A stretch of DNA of 64,000 nucleotides from Bolinopsis microptera (lineage: Eukaryota; Ctenophora; Tentaculata; Lobata; Bolinopsidae): positions 7,866,635-7,930,634 of the forward strand of contig NC_087079.1 of NCBI RefSeq assembly GCF_026151205.1, written 5' to 3'. Made by a program: the position numbers and the translations under genes. Shown one piece after another: positions 11,455-24,300 of this stretch; position 1 is the first letter of the stretch, and each line of letters begins with the position of its first letter. The notes beneath the pieces are model-generated. The model had not been told where the DNA came from and made no database searches. It worked only from the letters and a program-made list of their open reading frames with translations.

Positions 11455-12513
11455 GTGTTTCTCCGTCAGCGTTCTATGAACGCTGACTTACATTACTTGT
11501 CGGTCTACTTATCTGACTTCTACAAGCGGTACATTGACGACGCCACCAGCACAGCTGTAACAAGAGAAGAAGCTCTAGCACTTGTTCAGAGTATCGCAGA
11601 CCAGGACCCTGACAAGAAACTCAAGTGGGAGGTAGAGTTTCCGGAGAACGACCAAGAGTTCATCCCATTCCTTAACACAGAGCTTAGAGTGGAACCTGAT
11701 GGAACTGTGACGAGCCGCTTGTACCGTAAGCCACAGCAGAAAGACATCACACTTCACAAGAATTCATGTCACCCAGAATCTGTGAAGACGAACACCGTGA
11801 TCAACCTGTATAAAGAAGCGGACAAGATCTCGTCAGGACCTCAGGAGAGAGAACATTCATACAGCATTTTAGACCGTCTTATGACTAGAAACGGGTATCA
11901 AACACCCAGAAATTATTCCAACAGACGTCGTAGTAGTATTAGTAATAGAAATAGGGAGGATAACAGAACAGTGCTTAAGTTAGATTTTATCTCAGACAGT
12001 ATCAGTAACAGAATTAGGAATCATATTAAACAGAACAATTTACCTATTAAAGTTATATTTTCCCCAGCTAGAAAACTAAGAAATATTGTGTGTAATAACA
12101 GACCGTATGATAAGAGAACCTGTATTATTAACTCTTGTAAAATTTGTCCTTTATTAATAACTGAAAATAAAGATTGTGAGGTGAAGAACGTTGTGTATAA
12201 GATTACCTGTAAAATCTGTAATAATATTTATATTGGTGAGACGTGCAGGAGGGCACATGATAGGCTCGGAGAGCACCTAAGATATGCTAAATTTCCTTTA
12301 ACTCCTTCTAACACTAGTCAAGCTTTTGCTATTCATTATAACAGTTTACATAGGGGGTCAGAACCCAATTTAGAATTTGAGATTTTAAAAACAGAAAGCA
12401 ACACAGCTAGAAGAAAGATTGCAGAAGCAATGCTTATTTTGAAGTTCAAACCTAACATTAACAAGAGAGATGAGTTAGAAACAATCAAACGTTTTTTAGT
12501 AACAAGTACATAA
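11455..12513 (+). pseudogene. Inverted, 5'-truncated copy of the Penelope-like RT/GIY-YIG ORF
   Basis: The 352-codon plus-strand ORF is the mirror of the minus-strand ORF from DLHYLSVYLSDFYKRYIDD to the C-terminal TST. It begins in unrelated junction codons (about nine residues) and lacks the RT motifs upstream of YIDD, so it cannot be an active reverse transcriptase. The GIY-YIG domain is complete and unmutated. Near-identity with the other arm implies a single, recent origin or ongoing arm-to-arm conversion. Confidence 0.85.
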
Positions 12514-13148
12514 TAAACAGGGTGTAACATATTGTATACTTTACAGACAGGGGATTGTCTACACATATGTAGTGATTTTTAGTGATATTTATAGGTTTTG
12601 TTTACTTTCTGAGTACAGGGACCACATCTCACACACGCACACTTCCGCCTCCTATTCAACACACTACCCTTACAACATCAATCAAACCATATTAGGCTCC
12701 CACGTTTCACACTTCTCATTGGTCAGTACGATTCCCGCCATTTTCACTCCACACTAGATACATACCTACACACTTCACATCATGCACCTGTTCACCGTTG
12801 TAGCACTCCATGCTTCTGTATCATGTGTAGTATATTTAGTAGTAGTTTTAGGAATGTACAGTATTTACTATAAAAGTTTGTCGTCGTATAAATTAGTTTT
12901 GTTATGAATTTTGTTATGACTTTTTTGTATCGAATTTTTGGATAAAGTTGATTGATTAAAAATAAATTAACGTACACAAATTTTGCCTCAGATATATGTT
13001 TTTTACGTTTTGAATTTTTAACACTTGTTTTTAGATCATGAATACGATGTAGTTACATTGAAACGTCGAGTAATCTCCTTTCCCTAATAAGAGCATTTTT
13101 ACTTGTCGCAACAACCGGGATAAAGATAATTTTACCCAGAATACATTA

Positions 13149-13161
13149 ATAAATAGGCTAC
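13149..13161. repeat. Target-site duplication, right, of the Penelope-like element
   Basis: Second copy of ATAAATAGGCTAC, immediately outside the plus-strand arm. Confidence 0.8.
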
Positions 13162-15029
13162 ATCATTTTGGGAAATGGTTATTATTCTATAGCGGCAATA
13201 TGTTTCACTTCCTTTTCTGTATTTTGTTTCTACTGCTGTCAAAACACCGAAATCAGTTGTACTTCTACTGGTACTCGATAGGTACAGAAGCATTGGGTAA
13301 CCGCCAGAAGAATGTTTGGAAAACGTATCCTAAATTTGTTGCGAAACTTATTTTCGAGTTATAGTATTAGTAGTAGCAGTGCCTGTTGTGCAGCCAATAT
13401 GCTCTTTTTAATATTTGATCCATTTTTGTCCAATTATGCCAAATCACCTCAACATGCCCAAAACCCAGATTATAAGGTCCATCCCGATAATAATATAAAA
13501 TTTATCGCATGCTAATAATACGGTACATGTAGATTGTAGATTGTACTTCAAATATTCCCGATATAAATGACGATGATATGATGACTATTTGACTGATCTT
13601 CGGTTCAGGTCTGACTTGTTCAGCCCTGACTATTGCAAACTGACCATTTCAATTTTGACTTCCATTGAGGAAAGGTCCACTATTATATTAGGGTCCCGCT
13701 TGGAATCACTTGTCCAACCTTGACCTTGCGTTGGTAAGATGACTAATGACTAAACCATCGCGAGTTATTTTGGAACATGTAGTTACATGTTCACGATCTC
13801 AAAGTTCCCATCTTGGAGAATTCTAACGGGTAACTTTATCAATATTTTTGAAAGCCCGACATCTCGCCAAGTTGAACAGCTGTGGTCGAGACGAAAAAAC
13901 GATCCTATAACTTATTTAGCCCAGATCATTAGTGCCTCTAAGTCTAAGATGCCAACATTATTGTAAGTTTTATTAAATACGATAAATGTGTGCCCTTTTT
14001 CCTCATGGGACTGGAGGTTTATCATTTGGATATGATATTTAGATTTAGATTTGAAATGTTCATTTTTTTTGTCATTGAATGATCAGGCCTTTGTTGTTTC
14101 TCAGCTCAGAACATATCAGGACTAACAAGAAATGCGGCCGCTTTTCTTTTGTGGATGGCCGCTCAATTTCCCGATCCGGGATGAAGTATTCTATCATATT
14201 CCATACCAGTACCACCTGGGGACCCCAGTCTTTGCTGTTTATAAGCATGCAGATATGGCGGAGTGACAGGCCGAGCGCCGCCCAGTTGATATAATTCTAT
14301 ATTGAATTTGAAAATCGTGTATATTTCTATGTAACTATGTATATGTTGATTGTTTATGCAACCTGACACGGATCTGTGCAAAATAGTAATACTAACTCAA
14401 AATAATAATACAATGCTATCAATTAGTCCCTATCGGGATGCGTACATGGTAAAATTAACAATGTACTTGAACATTTCAGCACCGCGCGCCAACAATTGTT
14501 TATTTCAGATGATCGCGCAAAATAACTTTGCGCAGGCAGACACGTGGGCGATAACTAGACTGGGGGCGAGGGCACGCACGCACGCACGGTCGCAAAGCTA
14601 CCATATACAAAAAAAAACCTCGATCGCTAACCCTTGTCCTTGACTCTTTTGTGCCTTCGGCACTTTGAGTCATGGATCGGGAAAAAATACTGGAAATAAA
14701 AAGTGCATGTAAAATGAATCCGATAGTTTGAGTTATCAACGAATAACTGTTTCGATCACGTGACATAACTATATTATAAAGGAGCGTTCACATGTGACGT
14801 CAGCAGCCGAGGGGGAGGGGGTTTGGAAATGCTGACGGTTTCTAACGGGGGAGGGGGGTCTGATATGAGCCTTGCTGACGTGAGCAGGAATACCTGACTT
14901 TTTGCTAAAATTTTTGTTTCAAATCAATTTTACTTTGCTAATTTCCTTAATATTAGTACTTCGGTGAACTGAACTCTGTTAGGCATCAATTTCCCCTGCC
15001 TACCGACCCCCTCTTAAATGATCGTTAGA
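13162..15029. other. Noncoding stretch with dispersed-repeat pieces
   Basis: No convincing gene. About 14199-14300 belongs to a repeat (GGGGACCCCAG, then GGCGGAGTGACAGGCC) also seen inverted near 57540-57640 and 58040-58160. About 14430-14560 shares CGTACATGGTAAAATT and AAAATAACTTTGCG with 33540-33610. About 14786-14880, rich in G runs, resembles the CGTTCACA element at 18460. Small ORFs here are shadows. Confidence 0.55.
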
Positions 15030-15113
15030 ACATACTAACATATCCTGAAAGTTTCAGAGTGGTAGCTCAATAAATGCAGGAGAAGATTGCTCGCGCGATA
15101 CAATTACACACAA
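15030..15113. repeat. Dispersed repeat family A, left half (split by the MULE)
   Basis: Matches 6350-6458: CCTGAAAGTTTCAGAGTGGT, CTCGCGCGATACAATTACAC. It ends in the 10-bp target duplication TTACACACAA (15104-15113). The right half resumes at 29204. A segment present in the copy at about 6390-6430 is missing here. Confidence 0.75.
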
Positions 15114-15374
15114 GGCGCAGTTTATATCTCCGCCAAAAGCATCACATTTTAGCATTAATGCGCGTAGTTTTCTCAACTATTTTCACAGTCGCGCCTTCCT
15201 GAAGTTACATTAAACAGCCTGTACATTGAAATTAGTACTATACCAGTATTCTGCTTGCTGTAGTATTAATAGTAATAGAAAACAATTAAAAATTGTCAAG
15301 GAATTGATTGGAAATGAAATAACACAAAATATATTTAAATAATACAACTTAAAGTGACGAACAAAAAATCTGAA

Positions 15375-18300
15375 TTAAACATCATCAACTAGAGAGTCTT
15401 GAAATTCTGCTCTGATGCTTTTTAGCTTCTTTCGCTGCTTTTTTGGAGGTCGACCCTTATTTTTTGTTGTTATATTTGTCGGGTCGGAAAACTCCAATGA
15501 TATAGGCAAAATAACTCCGTCTGCTGTCCTTTTTAGAGCTCTCGTTAACATCCTGAGATATAATACTTTCATATAAATTACTGAATAGATGTAGCTCAAG
15601 TCTAATTCAATACAATCTTATTGTATGTAATAATCAGTATAAGGAGTATGATAAACACAATATCTTTAATAGTACAATAAACATATCATATTATGATAAA
15701 TGTATTATTTTACATGATTCAAAAATAAACGAATCAAAAATTGCCATGACTTACCATTCAGCGAATTCAGTCATTCGTGATTTGCACTCTTCTAATTCTT
15801 CAAGAGGGAGTTCATAAACGCCTGATGTTATGCTCTTGATGACCTGGAGCGTCTGCTTCCTACATCTCGCCAACTTGAGTGCTTTGTTTTTCTGTGATAA
15901 ACATAATATATATGTTTTTAAAAAACATAAATTGTTTCACAATAGACATTACAACTCTAATCTTCGGCAATAAAATGAAGAAGCACACACAAGTGCCAAG
16001 TCATGACATCCGTTTTGGCTAATTTATGTCATAATGATAATTATTGCAGTACAATGAGGTCATGACAAGTGCCAAGTCATGACATCCGTTTTGGATAATT
16101 TATGTCATAATGATAATTATTGCAGTACAATGAGCCACTTCCATTTAATGGCTTAAAATGAGGCTTATTGTGTTTGATCAAAACATCAATAGGTGAAGCC
16201 TCGAACAAGAACTCGTCGAACCCAATCTGAACCCTTAATATTTACCTCAAGTCTTTGCGGCATTATCGATTCCTCGATGTTCATGTTTGTTGACGGTCCA
16301 GGCTGGGAATCTTCTACAATATCTACAATATCTACATCATTGGCTACAATATCTACATCATTGGCTGATACATCATGTAGCCCTGATCTGTCCTCCTGAC
16401 CTATTGTGACCTCTTTCCTCTCTTCCGCCTCCACCATCTGTTGCGTGATTTCCACCACAGATGGACAGTACAGTCCCGTCATCTGTACACTGGCATTGAA
16501 CTCAGCAGCTTGATGGTAAACAGCAGGCAACTTGGACAGCTTATTATCTACAACTGCAAGAATGTGCTTGCAGGGTAACCGGTGTTGCACAAAGTCAGGA
16601 CAAGTGCACCAAACTCTGTCTCCGTTCACGGTGATCTGAAAGGTTAAAAGTAAACAAATGTAAATTATATCATAATTATGTAAAGGTAAATGTTAGTATT
16701 TTATGAATTAGCAGTTTCACACTATAGAAGAGTAGAAGAGTAGAAGCGGCCCAAAAAGAGATAGCATTGATTTGATAAGGAATATTCTTAGATTTTCGTC
16801 ATGTTGATTTTCTATATAATAATAACGCCAACTTAGTGCACAATAAAGGATGTTATAGACATATTTCATACGTATCAAATTGGATGTGCTTTTGGCGGAG
16901 ATATAACGTGCGCCTAATAATAAACAGGATTAAACATAAACTCGTCAATGAGAGCCCTAACACTCACGTCTTGACTATACATCAATAGGAAAATAAATAA
17001 TATGTCGTATGATATATTTCAACAACATTTATATAGACCTCGTACTGAAAACTGATCTTTGAGGAACGACACCAGAACTTTCCCTCGTGCTCCTCGGAAC
17101 CAGGTTTTCTGTTGAACAGAAGATCTTTTGATAGTTCCATTCTCTCTGCTAGATGAACGTAAACACTCTTAGAGCATTTAGAGAGTTCCGTAAATTTCGT
17201 ACACTTCCTTGCGAATTATTAAACAGGTTAACTAAAACTTAATTAGGTTCCATAAGATGTGGCAAGTACTAAGTATTAACTGGTACTAAAATTCTGTACA
17301 TATCATAATAATAACTACGGATGTTGTTACTAGATCAACCCCTAATTGTCTCGGATTTAAAAAATAAACCGATCTCGATCAATTGCTGTCGAGTAGAAGA
17401 ATAACTAGGTTTATATTTAATAGATCAATGGTGTTGTTTACCACATGTTTTAACGTTAGTCAAAGTGACCATGCAACCTTTCCCTCCAATCTATACCAAA
17501 AAAAGTTCGATGTAATATAACACCATATTTTAACATCACAAAAAAATATTAACAGTACTTGTGATCTTTTGATGAGAGTTTGACATTTTCCTTGTAGTCA
17601 TTCAGGCCATCTTGGAAAACCTCGTGGACCAAAATGTAGACCAACTTGGTAACTAGATTAGAAATATAAGATTGGTTATTGGGTCTCAATAAATTTCTAA
17701 ATTGGTTCACAACAATTTTTGTCAAAATTTTGACTAAACTTATAATTTTTATTTAAGATTTACGGAATACAGAATAAATGCTAATTTTGATTGTAGTCTG
17801 GTGAAATGTTGATTGTAGTCTGGTGAAATATTGATTTTAGTCTGGTAAAATGTTGATTTTAGTCTGGTGAAATTATGATTGTAGTCTGGTGAAATACTGA
17901 TTTTAGTCTGGTGAAATTATGATTGTAGTCTGGTGAAATGTTGATTGTAGTCTGGTGAAATTCTGATTGTACTCCGGTGAAATTATGATTTTAGTCTCGT
18001 GAAATCGAATGAAATGTTGATTGTACTTGTAGTATGGTGAGATTTTGCTGATAAAGATGTTTGCAGCTAGCAAATGGTACACAAAATTATCATTAAATCT
18101 ATTACGGACTAACCCAAGATATTTGCTCGAATCGAATAATGCTTTTTAAGGTTGGAATGGAACCCTTCCACACCATTCGTTGTTTTGATATTCCCTGCTG
18201 GTGCTAGTGCCCGGTAACAGTCTGCCCATTTCTAAAAATATTTATAGATTATGATTAAATAGTTAATGTTTCTTATAATATACAAGTTTATTTTACACAT

Positions 18301-21300
18301 TACAGCGATAAACTGAATACTGTTTAATTTCGAAGGATTAGGTGCATATTTTGTCATTATAATAACCCACTTCTGATAGTATATCATTTTTATTTTTTGA
18401 TATGATCATCTTGACTCGATGTACTATTTACATTTCTTAGAATATGCCAAGTGTACCAATAAGGGGTCGTTCACATATTACGTTATCAATATTTTAGCAA
18501 TTTTTACCCCCCTCCCCCTTCCGTAATCAACCGTAATGAAGACCCAACCCCCCCCCCCTCCTGACAGCAATTTTACGTAATCATGACCTGACCCCCCCTC
18601 CCCCCCCCCCCCCCCCCCCCTTGACTTTTTGCCTAGAAAACACTTTTCTCTACAATACGTTTCATGCTACCCTGATCATGCTATCATGATGAGCCGAAAT
18701 CAAGCACCTTCTAAACTACTTACTATTATAGCCGGATATTCGATCAATTTCTAAATTATTGTCAAATTGTTATTATTCTAGAGGGTGAAAAAGATCAACC
18801 GTAAGCATTTGGAAACCCCCCCCCCCTCCCCCCTCGTCTGTGAACGACCCCTTAGCAAAGAAAACCCAATTGTTTACTTTTATTCATACCTCTTTTAAGT
18901 TTGCATAACGCTGTACGTATGACGTCATCTCATCATCATCTTCCAAGAAGTCCAAGACCTTCTTCAGTTCTTGGTTAAAATAATGGTCCTGGTTTACCTC
19001 TTCAGTCGGGTTCGGCGTTTTCGCATATATGAGTCTGCACATCTTTACGTACAGAATATCTCCTTTTTCGACTGAAATGTTTGATCAATATTATATATTA
19101 CGTCCGATTTGGAGGCGGACTATCGCTGTGAAGTACTGTACTGAATGTATCATGTAATGTGTCATTGATTGTTTCTGATGAATAGTAATAATTCTTATGA
19201 AACTCGGTAAGGACGATGATCTAATTATCTAAAAGTCTAAATTATATGGGAATCAACAAACTGTGTAATTGTATGAAGTATGAACTCTAAAGCTTATTGC
19301 AGATAAAATTATACCTCCCAGCGATTTGAACTTCTTTTGCCAGGCCATTTTGATGTGAAAATCACAGAGGAATATTTTAACCAAGGGGAAGACATTTCCC
19401 ACAGCCAACATCTCAGCAGAGTCCTGATCCATCAGAAATACGAGAGGCCTCCATCTTGGGGCCCAGGAAACAAGCTTCTTGAGACACAATTCGATTGTCT
19501 CGTGATTCTCGTCTTGGGTAATAAAAAACCCGACAGTCTAAAAGATTTTGACATTATGTTTCTGCAGAATATACATTATACATATATATATATATAAACA
19601 CGTATCTAGCGACGTTGTTTGATGTTTCATTTCGATTAACTGCAGTTGAGCACTCTCTTTGGGAAACCAAGCAACAATAATTTATTATTTATATATATTC
19701 ATCTTAATATATAATATTGGTTAAAATTTTAAATCAATAAAAATAGTTTATTGTACCAGGTATCTTTGGGGGGTTTTGATCATCACATTAAAGAGGTTAA
19801 ATGTGTATCTACATACTTTGTATGTAGCATCCAACAATACACGAGACCCGAAGGATTCTAAAATTGGTTGAAACTCTTTCCCCAGGTACACCATATTAAA
19901 CTTTTGTTCGGCTCCGGAATCCTGCAAACGTTTAGAATAGAATCAATACTCTAATAATAAATATTGACCGGTAACACGACATGTGTCCGACAGCACTATT
20001 TTCTTGTGTTTAATGTGATATCTCAAATTTGGCACTAAAAAACTTGCTCAAACTTACACAGATTATCCGTTTTATAACCACCATACTTAATGGAAAGTTT
20101 CAAGAAAATCGTACGGTAGGATCCGACATAAACTATTGTCCGAATAACCTATTTTCTGAGTCGGACAGATGTCGCTGTCGGACAGATTTCAACCAATCAT
20201 ATTGACCTATCAAAGTTTTAATCTTTCATATCAAACAGAATATCCTGTAATTAAGAATAAAAGTAACTGATAAATCAGAGTAATATCAGAAATTAACGGA
20301 AAAAAAAGCTAACATCTGCGTTATGAAAGGGCTGGTAAAACACAAAGTGACCATCATCTCGTAGCTCTTCGCATAGTTCGCTCAAATTTTTCTGGTCAAA
20401 CTTTGTCGCTCCTTGAATTTTGTTGAGCGAAAACAATAGATTCCTCAGATCTGCTTTAGTGGGATTCAGGCTTCGATTTTGATTGTCGTAGTCACCTGAT
20501 TGAATGAACAACTTTTTTGTCTTCAAAAATAACTCTAAAATTCAAAGGGACGTAATTTCAAAATTCTTTAATAATTTACCGTTAGGATTTTATAATCCTA
20601 ACGGTAAACATTGATGAATCATGACTGATCAAAAGACAAACCTTTCAACAACAAAGCTAAGTCAGACTCAAGTCTAGATCTGATAGTGGGGATGTTTAGA
20701 TTTCCCCTCGTTTCCTTGTGGTAATACGTTACCAGGTCTTTAACCGTCTTACTCATCTGCTGGGTCGTTCCTCTGAGAAATAAATGACTTAACAAATTAT
20801 GCATACATAGAAATCATGTAATTAATAATGTATGCAATGTTATATAACTGCACATTATTTTCGATAACGTCTATATAATCAGTGATAATGAATGATACTG
20901 CAAGTTTTTGAATCACTTGTTAAACAAAAGTATCGTAAGAGTTAACAAATTTGATTAAGGTTTTATTTTACTATACTCGGTAGTTCTGGGATATAACTTC
21001 AAAATGCGAGAAATTGAAAGGAAATGTGATTTTTTTTTCTTCTTCTTACATTGGGGTGTGGCTAGTGTGTTTCAGGTCACATTGCACGTAGGCCACCTTT
21101 CTGTCAGGTGTTATAGCGTTGGACAGCAGTGTACCTCGAATGAAACTCTTGCAATCACTTTTCTTAGTTCCTAGGCACAGTCTTTTTCTTTTCGCTGAAA
21201 TATTAAAATTATATTTATATTAAAAATACTAGGTACTAATAATTTAAATTCATATATCATCTGCATCAGGAAGATGATCACATAAAGCGGAAGAAAAGTG

Positions 21301-24300
21301 CACATTTACAAAATATCAGAAAGCAAAGGAAAGTTAACCGTTACAAATCAGGAACCTTCATCAAACCGCTTGGTATGACCGTCGTGTCCACAATTCATTA
21401 ATCTGGTCTTCACCTTGACGTGGGGCTCTATTACATGAATCTGTTCTTTACCAATTATGTGGGACAGTTTTGGCTTATTACCAGGAGTCTGTTCGCAGTC
21501 CCTCTTATAGAAGTCTGCATTTGTGAAATGTCGTATATCACTAACAATCTGAAGATAAGGCGGTTTTTTTAGTTAGAAGGGTTATCGGTTAAAAAGGTTT
21601 CTATAGAATATTCACAACACGAACCCTTTAATCAGAAAAATAATAACTAGGTCATAGCATAGTTGCAATGAATTTAACTCTAAAATTGCACTGCCTCGGT
21701 ATTAACATTAACTAGTAGTATTATGCATTGAATTTGAAGACAGATTTAAATAATTACATTCTCGATGAACACTTCGAATTCCTCGAATTTCGAAAAACGT
21801 CCGTAAAACTGACAATTACCAGCTGACTTGAAACCTCGAGCGAGCATGAAATTCTCCCTGAAATAATATTTAACTTACTTGATTTTTGTACTGTATAATT
21901 GGGTAAGAAGATAATACACTTTGTAATGAAGGTAAACTATCGATGGTACCCAATGAATTGGAGTTATGGTGGAATCGAGTGTGGAAACTGTTCTGTTGAT
22001 GGCAGTGTAAGGCGACAAACATCCAACCAGTACAATAAGAAAATTTAATCGGTTGCGGGGTCGTAACAATCTTAACTAATATGCATACATATCATAGCAA
22101 ATAAATTAAATTAACGATCTAACCGAGTCTATATGTATTTATGTTGCCATGGGGTGACAAGTTTCCAGTCATCAAAGCCTAGGGTAAGGAATACAGACTA
22201 TAACTTGTGCATTTTATGACAAAAGGGCTTATCGTGGCCAATTAAACCCGCCTCTCAAGGTGTCAACTGTAGAGGTTCATAATAGTTACTGATATTTGCC
22301 AAAACAAGAACATAATATAATGTCCCAGATAACGTGAATCCTGGGATCATTCATTGCACATTTCGATCAGCTGTTGGTAAGCAAAAGGGTAAAATAAATG
22401 GGCGCTATCTGATATATAGACAAAATAAAAAGAAAGATATTAGGCATTTAAAAGTTACAGTTTATTCGGTATCAATGCCAGGCAAATTTAGAAAGGAAAT
22501 GAACCGTGAGTACCTACAGCTAAGTAGGGCCATATTTATTATTTATGGCAGTCAAAGTGGGTGATAATAAATTCTTGTAGTAGTAGGTATAGTAGAAGTA
22601 GCTTCACTAGAATACTATAAATAACAAACATAGATCAAACATCTCGTGACAATTATTATAGCTTTAATATACTGTCATAATAAGGATTACAAATAGCTCA
22701 ACTCTAACAACTAGATCAAACATCTCGTGACAATTATTAATCTGATAAAGTGCACTGGAACTGTAAACTCAAATGTATAAAACAACAGATCGAACAGTTT
22801 AAAATGGAACACAATAAGACAGAGAAAAGGAGTAATTTTCAATCGTCCTCCCTGGAAATCGAGTCTAAAAATCTATCTCCTCCTACATTTTTAGAGGAAG
22901 TAGAGAATAAATATTTTTCCACAATAAGACAGAGTAATTGGTCAAATGTTAAACAATAAACTGAATTAAGAGAAGCAAATATTAGTCGACTGAAATTATG
23001 ATCTGATAAAGTGCACTGCACTGCGAACTCAAATGTTTGAAACAAACTCACAACGGATCGAACAGTTTAAAATGGAACACAATATAAAGACAGAATAATT
23101 GATCAATTAATGTTAAACAAACTAATTTGATGTTAAACGAACTTATTCGAGTCATATTGAAAGTAAACTTACCCCGCTAGAATGGAGCTGTCCAACTAGA
23201 GTAATGTATAATGGAGCTGTGAAACTAGAGTAATGTGAGGTATTGAAAGTAAACTTACCCTGCTAAAATAAAGCTGTTAAAGTAATGTGAGATATTGTTA
23301 TCTCATTATTAGATTTGACCTATTATATCTATATAATTTATTATTCTGACAGTACTAAAACTGTAATTATTGTCACGAGATTTAGTCATTTATAGAGACT
23401 AGAGTTGAGGAAGTAGAGAATAAATATTTTTCCACAATAAGACAGAGTAATTGGTCAAATGTTAAACAATAAACTGAATTAAGAGAAGCAAATATTAGTC
23501 GACTGAAATTATGATCTGATAAAGTGCACTGCACTGCGAACTCAAATGTTTGAAACAAACTCACAACGGATCGAACAGTTTAAAATGGAACACAATATAA
23601 AGACAGAATAATTGATCAATTAATGTTAAACAAACTAATTTGATGTTAAACGAACTTCTTCGAGTCATATTGAAAGTAAACTTGCCCCGCTAGAATGGAG
23701 CTGTCCAACTAGAGTAATGTATAATGGAGCTGTGGAACTAGAGTAATGTGAGGTATTGAAAGTAAACTTACCCTGCTAAAATAAAGCTGTTAAAGTAATG
23801 TGAGATATTGTTATCTCATTATTAGATTTGACCTATTATATCTATATAATTTATTATTCTGACAGTACTAAAACTGTAATTATTGTCACGAGATTTAGTC
23901 ATTTATAGAGACTAGAGTTGAGGAAGTAGAGAATAAATATTTTTCCACACACAATAAGACAGAGTAATTGGTCAAATGTTAAACAATAAACTGAATTAAG
24001 AGAAGCAAATATTAGTCGACTGAAATTATGATCTGATAAAGTGCACTGCACTGCGAACTCAAATGTTTGAAACAAACTCACAACGGATCGAACAGTTTAA
24101 AATGGAACACAATATAAAGACAGAATAATTGATCAATTAATGTTAAACAAACTAATTTGATGTTAAACGAACTTATTCGAGTCATATTGAAAGTAAACTT
24201 ACCCCGCTAGAATGGAGCTGTCCAACTAGAGTAATGTATAATGGAGCTGTGAAACTAGAGTAATGTGAGGTATTGAAAGTAAACTTACCCTGCTAAAATA

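Larger units (their letters stand above)
8991..13148. mobile_element. Penelope-like retroelement (EN+), inverted-arm form
   Basis: A 4158-bp insertion flanked by a 13-bp direct repeat. It is a near-perfect palindrome: 9036-10700 and 11483-13147 are reverse complements, both 1665 bp with no length change and only a few base differences (for example Arg versus His in the two translations). A 782-bp single-copy centre (10701-11482) completes the reverse transcriptase of the minus-strand copy. The plus-strand copy is 5'-truncated. Inverted and truncated copies fused head to head are a known habit of Penelope-like elements. At the central junction the sequence GTCAGCGTTC/GAACGCTGAC is itself a palindrome, and CTGAC is shared by the two parental sequences. 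Confidence 0.9.

Noticed and set aside
16186-16245. Extension of transposase exon 13 to the stop at 16186
   Set aside because: A donor (GAG/GTAAAT) at 16246 joins in phase to a good exon 14 and exon 15 with an AT-hook tail, which explains the sequence better.
17039-17160. Alternative frame for transposase exon 12 (KTWFRGARGKVLVSFLKDQF)
   Set aside because: It is phase-compatible too, but the chosen frame joins exon 11 in phase and reads smoothly into the SWIM domain (FWCRSSKISFQYE then ITVNGDRVWCTC).
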